Of a DNA stretch of 64,000 bases, positions 42,546 through 53,679 are shown one piece after another. The notes below the pieces were generated by a model. It did no database searches, had not been told where the DNA came from, and worked only from the letters and a program-made list of their open reading frames with translations. The stretch comes from Mesocentrotus franciscanus (taxonomy: Eukaryota > Echinodermata > Echinoidea > Camarodonta > Strongylocentrotidae). A program made the position numbers and the translations under genes. The stretch's first letter is position 1. Each line of letters opens with the position of its first letter. The DNA lies in contig CP137667.1 in NCBI GenBank assembly GCA_037976565.1, forward strand, positions 2,628,299 to 2,692,298. The letters are read 5' to 3'.

Positions 42546-45500
42546 GACAATCTTTTTATTCAGATGGTCATATCTCAGCCAATACTTAACCTATTCAATT
42601 GGTTTTCGACATTTGGACATTATTTTTGATGCTCTTTCGGAAAATGAAGAAAAAAATGAGAAATTCCAAAAATAGATTGTTATGACGTCACAGCTTCGGT
42701 ACTCTACAATGCTATCTTTCTCCAGTCAATTCCCATCTATATGATTTGATAAAGTCCTCTAGAGAAATTCTGTCTATTTCTGGAGCACATGTAATCCTTA
42801 CCAACGGATATGTGTGGGAGTCAGAACACCCATTTCATTGGATGTACATGGATCATGAATTTCTTTTTCGATGGGTGATTCTCAATACAGAGAAATTCAT
42901 TGTTCTCAATGAGCTCCTTTGACATAATGAAATGAAGGATGAAATTGTGTGAAATTAAGTTATTTAATGTTCAATTTCAATTTTATTCTATTTTATTATT
43001 CAACATGTAAAAACACATACAGTTAACAACTAAATAATTCATACCATTACCAAGTAGCGTAATTTATTAAGTATATGCAAAATTGATTTGTCCCGATTTA
43101 TGTTTCTTGAGAATGTGACATATCGAAGCTTACATCTAAAACTATTCAACAAAGTTCCCCATTCATCCAGTCCCCCCTTTCATTCTTGAGTTATGAAAAG
43201 CACCCTAACATCAATTTTACAAGGGGTATGAATGATTTAGTTCTTAACTGTATAACATTCATAATCTTATTATGATTGACACTCTGTCATTAATACATTC
43301 TTCAATTAAATCTTTACAAAGTATCAAGATATTCATTTTTCATAATTTATGTTAGAAAGCAGAGAAGCATTTTTAAAACAGTCGGTGCCTTCTTAAGGCT
43401 CGTTCAGATATGACGCGGTGCACAGCTGCCAAAAAGAAAAACACTGAGCTCTGTGCTATAAGATACAGAAGTGTGAACCTTTTTACACTTGCGTCATAAT
43501 ATAATTTAAACATTAAAAAAAACGCCTCACGAGGCTTTACAATGTAAGAAATGAAAATAACCTTTCTGAAACAACTCCAGTGTACACAGCACAATGTTAT
43601 TGTCATCGACATTTCTGTCTCCAAAACATTTTCCACAAAATTTTGAGGAAGTATTCATATAAAAAGATATCATTGATTCCTTTGTCAAAATAGAGTCACA
43701 TACCATACCACTGAATCACAAAGTCATGTACGTAGATGAAATCCACAAACACAATACCTGGGTACGTACAGGAACGGAAGCCATTCAGCTATTTTAAAGT
43801 CAAATCATCATTAGTGTAAAGGTAAAGAGATTGATAATTCTGACAAATGTTTTTCAGGATAAATTGCCCAGGGGAATATGATATTCATGTCTATAGAAAA
43901 GAATTTGAAAGGAAGATTGAATTGTGTCTCAAATATTATTTATTATTTATTTATTCATGTTTTATTTATTACAAATGATAAAACAGTGGATGGTAGTCCG
44001 ATTCAGTTTAAAAAAAAACTGATTTACAACGGAGCCCTCCACAATGATACAAACAAAAACACACAAACATAAAACAAAACATGAATTAAAATATCAATAC
44101 AATTCAATATATAGAAACATTTATACATTTCAATAAACTAAACACGGAGCGCACGTGGGATGCACGGCGAGACCCTCCCCCCCCCCCAGTAGCTAGATTG
44201 TCGTTTTTTAAATATATTTCTAAAGCATAATGATGATTGGGTAACAAAGCTTGTCTGAATGTATGGTTTTTGGTTTCTTTTTTCTCTCTTTCAATAATGA
44301 GAATTAAAAAAACTGGAAGACTACAGAATGTATGGACAAATGTTGCAATCAACCTCTGAGAGAGGAAACATGTTTACCTTCAAAGAGAGATAGGATAAGG
44401 ATTGACCGAATGACTGATTGAATGATTGATCGATTGATGAGGGCAAACATCAGTGTACAGAATTCACAGTGCATACATACAGATAAACAATATTATAACC
44501 CAATTAGCAAAATAGTCCATTGAGAATCAGAAGGGCTTTACCTCTGTGTTAAGAGTTAATGCCCTTCTGGCTTTCCAACATACGAAATATGGTACTAAAC
44601 AAGCACACGTTCTGATATAGGTTCACTTAAACAAATACTGGGCCTTATTCATCATTGAAATGTTGGTGTTTCTCCTTTCTTTCAGCATATTTCTACAGGA
44701 GAATCGGAGATTGATGGTATTCTTACACTCAGAATGGACATGGAAAATAAACGCTGTTTCTACGGAAGCGCACAATAGCGGACTTTACTACTACTTTCCA
44801 AGGCCCACTATCCAAACATCCAGAAATCTGGCCAAAGACTCCTAAGGTCAGCTTCTGCGCGCCTCTGTAGAAACTGATTTTAGTACTCTCTAGCGGGTTC
44901 GCCGGATGTCTGGGGAGTGGGCGCTGGACGGAGTAATATATTGTGTCACATGACCTAAACACTAACGCTATTTAAAAGGCAAGTTTCTGCAGAACTGAGA
45001 AGGCGAGCGTACAAGAAAAAAATCCACCTCTGGAGATGGGAACGCTTTTCCGTTAGCGTTAGCGTTTTAATCACATTATGGTGTGTTTCTACAAAAATAT
45101 GTACCTGGAAAACTCTGGAAAGTTCCAAACTGAAAGGTATTTGTACTCCTGTAGAAACATGCCATTTGAAATACTAGCATTCCTGCTGATTTATTGGATG
45201 TAACAACGTGTTACAAGGTATCATTGAAACCAACCTAATCCATCACATGTAGATCACATACTTCTCCAGGCACACCAACGACACCAACTCTAGCCCCGCG
45301 AAAGATCAAGCAAACAATTTCATTGCCACAAATTGCAATGCTTAACAATACTTTATTGTTTGTTTCAGATCACTTTTTTTGTCCTGATCTTAAGAATGTG
45401 TGACAGGGATGCATGTACATAATAGTTTAGATCAAGGCTCATATATCTTTAATACTCCAAGTGGTTCAAATTTGTCTAAGTACCATTTTACATTTTGACA

Positions 45501-46735
45501 AATGTTCTCATCATGTTCACTCTCATGACGTACATCTCAATTACTTAGTCACAAATGTAGCCTATTATATGATACCGGAATATCTAAAGTAAAAACTTAC
45601 ATAATCCATGGACTTATAAACTAAGTCCATGCATAAATTGTCTTTGATAAAGACAAAGGTACAAAAAGAATAGCAAATAGGTAAATAAAACAAAAAGATG
45701 TCTTTGACAAAGATTACAAGTAACACAAATTTACAGACCACAATATTACATTAAAGCGGACACACCAAACTGCATGCACAGGAAACCAACAAAGGATTCC
45801 ATTTTTCTGCTTCATCATCGTCTGTTTGGAGCCAGAAAGGGCGTTATCTTTGTGCAAATTGACACAAGTTGATGCCCTTTATCTTCAAAAGAATGAGGTT
45901 AATGTGCGGTAGCATTAGAATACAAGCTGAATATGTATTTTAATGTTTTCATATGTCTCGCTCTTTAAATGCAAGTGATAAATCAACCAACCCTTTATTC
46001 AAACCACGAGTAATGTCTAGCAAGGCTCATTCAGATATGCCTCATTAAACTGTGGCGGTTTTATTTTTAAATATGAAATAATGGCAACTTTGCGCGACAA
46101 AAGTCCCGCGCATATTCACTGAGATCTGTGTTATATCATACAGAATTAAGAATCGTATCTCTACGTCATCATAAAAACCCGCCGCAGTATGTATTCTCTA
46201 GTACAATGCAATTGTTTGCACCACTGCCAGATCTGGCGCGGATCCACGGAGGGGGCGACGAGCAAAAGAAAGTATTAAAAAAAATACGGGCCCCATCCCC
46301 TGGCCCCCCAACAAGGGAAAATAGATGATAACCACAAATTTACCTGTAAACAAAAAATAAAAATAATAGGTGCTCTTTACCCCTCTCCCGCTTATTCACC
46401 GCTTTTTTTCCAGCACTTTTTCTAAATAAATCAGCCACTTAATATTTGTATAAGCTTTAATCTGTCCAGCAGCTTTGTAGCCCTAATTACAGATTATTTA
46501 AAAAGACATCAGAAACATGATAATTTATAGCTACATGCAATATTTGTGTACATGGTGAGCAGCATCTCTGTTTCTTAACTGTATAAGCATAATTGATGCC
46601 CTTAAAAAGTCAGTCCCTTTATTTATTATTTTTCATATAGCTATGAAATCAGAAAGAATGCCATGAAAGTGACCAAATAATTTCGTAGACCACAAGAGGA
46701 GAATATTCTATTCCTTCCCCATAGAGTGTAAATAT
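42546..46735. other. Gene-poor interval between gene A promoter and the minisatellite
   Basis: AT-rich sequence with scattered MITE ends. I see no module exon or convincing ORF. At 45608-45632 a perfect 10-bp stem (CATGGACTTA / TAAGTCCATG) with a 5-base loop is followed by a second small hairpin TTGTCTTT-GAT-AAAGACAA. Confidence 0.4.
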
Positions 46736-46739
46736 AGTC

Positions 46740-47430
46740 AAACCTGTCTCAGTGGCAACCTGTCTCTAAAGGCTACCTGTCTATAATGGTCACCTCTATT
46801 GTCTCCTTGTAGGATAAAGTATTTGTTGTAAAACCTGTCTATAAAGACCATCTACAGTTCCTACTTTTCCTTCTTTTTCCCATAAAAAAAAAGAATGTTG
46901 TATAACCTGTCTACAAAGGCCCTCTGTCTATAGTGGCCACTTAGTCTGAGTCCCCTTAGCCCTTAAGTTGCCTTGATAGGCAGGTTTGTAGAACCTTTCT
47001 ACAAAGGCCCTCTGTCTATAGTGGCCAGTTAGTCTGAGTCCCCTTAGCCCTTAAGTGGCCTTGATAGGCAGGTTTGTAGAACCTTTCTACAAAGGCCCTC
47101 TGTCTATAGTGGCCACTTAGTCTGAGTCCCCTTAGCCCTTAAGTGGCCTTGATAGGCAGGTTTGTAGAACCTGTCTACAAAGGCCCTCTGTCTATAGTGG
47201 CCACTTAGTCTGAGTCCCCTTAGCCCTTAAGTTGCCTTGATAGGCAGGTTTGTAGAACCTTTCTACAAAGGCCCTCTGTCTATAGTGGCCACTTAGTCTG
47301 AGTCCCCTTAGCCCTTAAGTGGCCTTGAAAGGCAGGTTTGTAGAACCTGTCTACAAAGGCCCTCTGTCTATAGTGGCCACTTTCTGAGTCCCCTTAGCTC
47401 TTAAATTGCCTTGATAGGCAGGTTTGACTA
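46740..47430 (+). repeat. 88-bp minisatellite, about six good copies
   Basis: The unit includes GTAGAACCTGTCTACAAAGG, CTGTCTATAGTGGCCACTTA and CCCTTAAGTTGCCTTGATAG. Good copies start near 46896, 46985, 47073, 47162, 47250 and 47338; 46740-46895 holds older diverged units. Within the unit AACCTGTCTA and CTGTCTATAG are themselves sub-repeats. Confidence 0.9.
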
Positions 47431-47904
47431 CAAATTGATAAGGTTGTGTTCACAAATGAGGCAATAAACTGCCTTTGAAAAAATCTGCAGCAAAACAAAA
47501 AATAAATATGTTAATGTATTCATTGCTATTCTTCGACTTATCAATGAATTACAAGGGGGAGGGGGTTACAAACGGGAGCTTCGGATGGAAAAGGGGCTTT
47601 TGTGTACCTTGTGATCTTTCTGTGTGTTATGACATCCAGATTTATAACATACACTCCATATTTGCTGCAGTGTTTTTGTAGGCAGTTGTTTGCTGTCATG
47701 TTTGAATATGGTTCAATTCTGTATTCTTGGTATGTACTGCAGGGTACAGTTCTATTTCACTTGTGCTTGCCATAAAGAAAGAGGTAAGGGAGTTTTTGTC
47801 TTTTTCTAAAGTGAATTTTGCCACAGAAAGTATGTTAGTTTTGTAGATGTGGAATGTCTTTTTTCCTCATTTCAAATCATGTGCATGAATTCCATAGAGA
47901 AGGC

Positions 47905-48256
47905 TTAAAGCCCCTTTAAAGTGTTGGGAGTCCCAAATTCGCCAAAAATTTGAAGGCAAAGATTTCACTTAAATTGTATAATAATGTGAAAGAAGATGTC
48001 GTTAAAGACACACTTCTGCAAAGATCCACCCAAGAAGACAAATATTGATAAAAGAATACTTAATTTGTCTTTTCTGTTGTATGCAGAAAACCTAAATTTT
48101 GTATTCTCTAATCAATATTCGACTTTAAACACATTTGTTTTGAAAATCTGTGCAGAAACGAATCTTAAATGACATCCTCTTTCACATTATGATACAATTT
48201 AAGTGAAATTTTGCCCCAAAATTTCTGGGGCTTCCGACACTTTGGAGGGGCTTTAA
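47905..48256. mobile_element. TTAA-flanked MITE with arms of about 110 bp
   Basis: TTAA-AGCCCCTTTAAAGTGT at the left and ACACTTTGGAGGGGCT-TTAA at the right. The arms continue with tttcacttaaattgtat and aatgtgaaag.agatgtc. The whole can form a long hairpin. TTAA at both edges suggests a piggyBac- or Kolobok-type target. Confidence 0.8.
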
Positions 48257-48449
48257 AGCCCCACTGCACTACTTATAGCTACTTGCGCCCTCTATACATC
48301 CAACAATACCTAAGCGGTACCCGTTGATCCCTCCATGATGCCCTTTTTCTTATGTTAATTGAGAGCTGATTTGATGAGATAACCACCTGCCAGTGACCTT
48401 GCAGGGGGTCTAATCCCTCCATGCCGAACTAGTGCAGAGGGGCTTTAAA

Positions 48450-49990
48450 GCATAAATATGATTATGTACGTGAATAATGGACCAAATAACTAAAGGATTG
48501 CAGTCTAGTTTTACTTTAATTTTCCTATCATAAATATTAATCAAATTAAAGGACATATTATGTGAGATGGATTATTTTGTGTAATATGTCTTGTATGTCA
48601 TATTCCTGTTTCCACATACCTCTTCCAAATATAGAAGAATCTTTTCATATGGCCATTGGATGATGTTGCTTTCTGCTATTACCACCATCGGTCTTAGCCA
48701 TATCGAGATACTTTTAATTCATGGATGAAAGATATAGATAAAGGACACATTGTATTGAATTCTCATAATAGGTGACCAGAAACTCCAACAACACAAACGA
48801 GGTCGTCTCAGAACCATACCTTAGAAAGACAGATCATGATTCATGTTTTTTAACAGTACTCTTTAGCTATGTAACAACACATTTATTTAAGATATGCAGG
48901 CTCCTGTTATGACGGAGTACCCTGGAATGCTTTTTCTTTTGTCAATCTGATTTCAATTTTGTTAATTTGACTGGGTTTAATTGATGAAATATTTATTGGG
49001 CCAAATTCATTTTACAGGGTACTTACACATTTTCTTTGTGTCATGCTAGTTTGAGCTTATTCTCGACTGCTGCAAATAAATGAATCTTTTCTTGCAGATG
49101 TGTCAAGTAAATTCCGAAAATTTTTGTCATAAAATTCAGTATATTCACCTTTTTTATTTATTTGTAGTTATCCTGTATTTTATTATGTCACAAGCAAATG
49201 AGGGAGTACTCAGTTATACACAATTTTTTGTTTCTTTCTCATGGAAATATCATTCGCAGTACTTGAACATTTGCAAAAGAGTGGACGAAGAAAGCATTGC
49301 CAATAATACAGTCAAGATAGTTAGTTTTCCTAGCTTAACAACTTTTTTATTTGTGCACAAAAACATTACGTGAGAAAAAAATGTATATTAATATGTAGGA
49401 AAAAGTCACATTGTAGGGCAAGTATGTTTTCTTATACACCCTTTCTTTCTCATTCCCCTCCTGAATTACTTTAAAGAAATTGTAATTATCAGGGGAATTT
49501 CAAAATAACAAAAAAGGAGCCATGTCCGATACTTTCTGTTCTCACAACCTTTTTTGCTATTTTTGTATGAATGGTAAAATGTTCTGCAACAATTTGTTTT
49601 ATGCGTCACATATACATGTACACTTCAACTTCAATGAAATTCCCATCGAACATTGTACGGTTATGTTTCTACTTGCATTTTATTACATTTATATCAATAG
49701 AGCTAAAGTCAAATCATGTTACCTTTGTTATAGCATGGTTGACTGTTGCAGAATTTATTTTTAAATGCCAGTTTTGCCTTTTTAAATTGTAAATGAACTT
49801 GTACATAAAAAAGATATCGTAAAAAGTACTGTCGCTGACTCATTTTGTTATTTCGTACAAAATGAAATGTCAAGTGGTGTTCAATAAATACAGCATCACA
49901 GCAGTATAAGATGACTTGTTTCTTGTAATAACTTCGTAGTTTAATATTTACAATCAAAGAATGGTAGAGAAAAAGGGTCAGAAAGAAAAT
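48450..49990. other. No recognisable gene
   Basis: AT-rich sequence. Short open readings on the plus strand (for example at 49080-49373) are hydrophobic or Phe/Tyr-rich, without domains or splice context, so I do not call them. Confidence 0.4.
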
Positions 49991-49993
49991 GCG

Positions 49994-50036
49994 AGAGAGA
50001 GAGAGAGAGCGCGAGAGAGAGAGAGAGAGAGAGAGG
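49994..50036 (+). repeat. (GA)n tract at the duplication junction
   Basis: About 43 bp of GA with one GC interruption, directly before the sequence that matches window position 14 onward. The window start (agagggctgg) is the equivalent edge for gene A. Confidence 0.8.
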
Positions 50037-50039
50037 GGC

Positions 50040-50355
50040 TCGTTTTGCCTCCATTACCAAATAATTTACCGATACCGCTTCATCTGTCCTTATACCCCTC
50101 CCCCAATGTCAAGTACAAAACAGAGTTTAAATTTGATAATATTACGATATCCTTCTATATCATCCGAGTATTTCATAAACAGTTAACAGTAGAATACAAC
50201 ATGTCCCCTGGTTCATAGAATAAGATGACAAGAATATCACTATAATAATCATTTATATCATTTTAAAAGGAATTTTACATATGATATGCAAGGCGACTGC
50301 GTGTATGTACCCAGATCGAATTGCGCTTTTTCAAAAAATGAGAAATAATCGCTTC
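50040..50355. repeat. 3' flank of gene B, duplicate of window start
   Basis: It aligns with 1-355 throughout. Beyond it gene B lacks the 360-1130 segment of gene A, including the triple AATAAA. The alignment then resumes at about 50395-50545 with 1138-1262. Confidence 0.75.
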
Positions 50356-50546
50356 AATCAGTTTCAAATTCATGTAAAAACGCTTTTAACATACCCTTGA
50401 AATCTGTACAATTTAGCACTAGAGATCTTTGGAACATTTCCCAATATTTTCGTTCAAACTGTTTCAGAAAGATTGATGCACTGTACAGATTAAGGACTAT
50501 GTTATGATAATATTGCCAAATACACATACTTCTGAAGATGATGTTA

Positions 50547-52760
50547 TAAATAGTCCTAAACCTGTCTCATATGGACTATTTAGTCTTTTAATGATTACAA
50601 GAGAGTTTCTTTTAAAAGAAATCAATGCACTGCCCTTGGAAAAAGGCTACTGGGCCCGATAATATTTCAATTAGACTCTTTTCTTTAAGAGTGCATCTAC
50701 TGCTCCTAAACCAATTGAAAGTCTTGTTTATATCTTCAATCTGTTTCTGTTCAAGGGTGTTTGTCCGATTGAATGGAAGACCGCACGAGTAAAGCCTATT
50801 TTTAAATCTTGAAATAAACAAAATGCCGAAAAGTATCGACCTATTTCCTTACTGTCAATTATATCTAATATATTAGAGAGAGCTTTACATAATGCACTCC
50901 AAGAATATTTATTAGAGCATAATATTCTCACCGATCGACAATTTGGGTACCACCCTAATCACTCATGTGAAACTGCACTACTCTGTATGACAGATAAAAA
51001 CGTAGATCTGGGGAATATAGATGGTGTTACATTTGTTGACATGAGAAAGGCATACGATACGGTCAATCATAATATTTTGCTTTAGAAACTTAAAAGCAGT
51101 GGTTGTTCAGACGATAGCCTAAACTGGTTTTCATCATACTTGAGAGGCAGAAGACAATATATAACTATCAATGGAAAAAAATATTCTGTCAACAGAATTC
51201 ACACAGGTGTACCCCAAGGATCGGTCCTTGGACCGCTGCTATTTACAATTTTCATAAACGATTTATCAACAAGTGTTACTAGTGGAGACGTTTTTCTTTT
51301 TTCCGACGATGCAACCCTATTGGTACATGGGTCCACAGTTCCTGAAATCGAATCAAAGTTGAATCAAGCATTACATTAAGTTTATTCTTGGACTCAGAAG
51401 AAAAATTTCGTACTAAATACAAACAAAACTAAGGTTATGATCATAGGATCAAGACAGAAAATTCAAACTCTTAATGAGAATAAACTTCATGCTCATATTA
51501 GAACCTCATCGGTTGAATCTGTATCTGAATATAAATGCCTTGGTGTAGTTTTGGACAACTACTTATCGTTTACTAATCATGTGGACAGAGTAGCGCTAAA
51601 GATGAATCAGAAATTATGTGTTATCAAAAAACTTAAAAATACATTTAATAAGTGTTACTTAAGTATGTTTTTCCACATGCAATGTTTGGTCAAATAGATC
51701 ACAAAATAATTATGAGTTACTGAATAAACTGCACAAGCGTGCAGCATACATCATATCTGGTTGCTCTTGGATGACCCCATCCGAATATGTGTTTTCGCAA
51801 CTAAACTTCCCATCTCTCTAGGAAACACATGCAAAATCGTTACTTTGTATGGTCTTTAAATATGTTCACCATCTAAGTCATTCTATTCTGGCAGACAAAT
51901 TTATTCTCCACGATGATGTGGCAGTACGAACTACACGCAATCTCAATCAACAAAAACTCAGATCAAATAAATGCAGAACTTAATACTATAAACGATCGTT
52001 TGTCAATTCGGGTATAGCCCATTGGAATAATCTCCAAGTAGAAATTCGGTGTTCCCCAAATTTGAAGGCATTAAAGAGCAAACAATGTCAATGATATTGG
52101 ACGAAATGGGGGCAAAATACTTTTCCCATGTTGTTACATATCTGGTAGGTTATATTTCTTATCCCAAGGCAATACATTTCTAATTTGATTGAACTGTGTT
52201 TATTTCATCGGTCACACAAATTTCATGTTTTGTTTTGTTTGTTTGTTTTTTGTTGTTTCCATATGCTTTCGTTTGTCTTCAGAAGGGCCCCGTAAATGCA
52301 GAAATATCCACCCTCACCCATCATACAGTTATACTTATTTCGTTATTTTGTGTGTTTAAACTATCATGTATTTATTTTATAGATAATTTTGCGTGCAACT
52401 ACGGTTATTTGAAATGTTTAATTGTGATTAATTCAGTTTATTTTAAATGTTTATTTGTAAATCGGAAGACGCTAGACAGACACATACCTACTCTCACCAT
52501 TCAGTTATATTAATGTAAAACTTTTGTCCTCCTAATTTCGTATTTATTTATATTCAAATTTGCATTTTAATATTTTGTAACGTGATATGCAATTATTGTT
52601 GGTTGAAATGTTCAATTTTGCCTTATTCACAATTTTGTTGAAATGTATATGGTTTGTTTGTATTTTAAAGGGCCCCAACGAAAACCAGTGTATATGCTAA
52701 TTGGGCTACCCTTTTTTTGTATATATGTGAAATAAATGAATAAAAATAAATAAATAAATG
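50547..52760 (+). mobile_element. LINE inserted in the 3' UTR of gene B
   Basis: Plus-strand reverse transcriptase: YRPISLLSIISNILERAL, TGVPQGSVLGPLLFTIFIND, a catalytic box reading FSDD instead of F/YADD, and YKCLGVVLDNYLSFTNHVD. Frames are broken by stops (for example near 51084 and 51378). The tail is ataaataaataaatgaa. The gene A sequence gcaaatactagtctttagaag is the empty site; tctgaagat at the left and agtctttggaagat at the right look like a target duplication. It lies antisense to the gene. Confidence 0.85.
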
Positions 52761-52862
52761 AATAGTCTTTGGAAGATATGGTTCAAATTTGAAAAATATA
52801 TACAACGAAAAGTACTGAACTAAATTAAATTTCATCTACGCTTTTATAAAGTTCATTCGCTA

Positions 52863-53679
52863 TCAAGTTAGTTGGCACTGAATGGAATTCGGTGTTTTGA
52901 TACATCTCACCATCCCCCTCGCCAACCACCGGATCGCTCCCGTCGGGGTTTTCATAAACGGCGTCATTTCCTCATCAACCACCGCACCTAGCTTGTGAGC
53001 ATGAGGAGTTACCGGGGATGGAGCACCGTAAAGCTCGTTGTCGATCAGTATTTCGTCATCTGTAAACTCTGTATATACGTTTTCATCAGGGTTTTTATTA
53101 ACGTCATCATTCCCCTTATCATCCACCTTTTCGAACTTGTGACCTCGAGGAGTCGTCGGTGATGGTGAAGTGTACAGCTCGTTCTCAATCATAATCTCTT
53201 CATCTTCATAACTTTCATAAGCGTCCTCTTCCGTTTCGGGAGCACCACTCTTGGGATTACCAGGATTTGGACGTCCATGACTCCGATGAGATGTAGTTAT
53301 GCCGTGGTTTTTCGTTACCGTATGATCAGTAGAGTTATGATTCAATGATGACGGCCTCACAGTTTGTTCATCACTTGTTCCATATAAAACATTATCCACG
53401 AAACCATCCCTAGTATCAGTTTCATTCCAACCATTTGAACCATTGATGGCAGAGGGCTGGTCACCCTGTGTCACGCCCTGCCAAAGATGCGGAGAAGGTT
53501 GTTCAGCAACGGAAGTCCCAAGTCCGCCACTTTGATCGCTGCCTGCTTCAACTGTTAGATAATTTGGTTCGTGAGGAGTACTGTCTGCTGGTTTGCTATC
53601 TTCGTAGCAGTTTGCAACGGCGGCATAGTTCTCCATTTCGTTGTCATCATCGGGTAGGACAGGTTTAGCCGCACGACGC
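52863..53679 (-). CDS. Gene B exon: tyrosine tail, frameshifted C terminus
   Basis: A 272-codon exon beginning [11 protein letters not shown] and [10 protein letters not shown]. It has an extra repeat (DAYESYEDEEIMIENELYTS) absent from gene A. It shares [20 protein letters not shown] with A. After GAVVDE, near 52970, one C present in gene A (1573-1577) is missing and the frame shifts, ending at TGA 52863. A 93-bp stretch of A is also deleted beyond this point. The result is nine tyrosines instead of 15 and loss of the last NELY and YxN sites. A sequencing error is possible for the single base. Confidence 0.85.

Noticed and set aside
46896..47430. Regular repeats that might suggest a CRISPR array
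   Set aside because: The 88-bp units are contiguous, without unique spacers, in an animal genome.
49080..49373. 97-codon hydrophobic plus-strand reading
   Set aside because: AT-rich composition explains the Phe/Ile/Tyr content; there is no homology I recognise.
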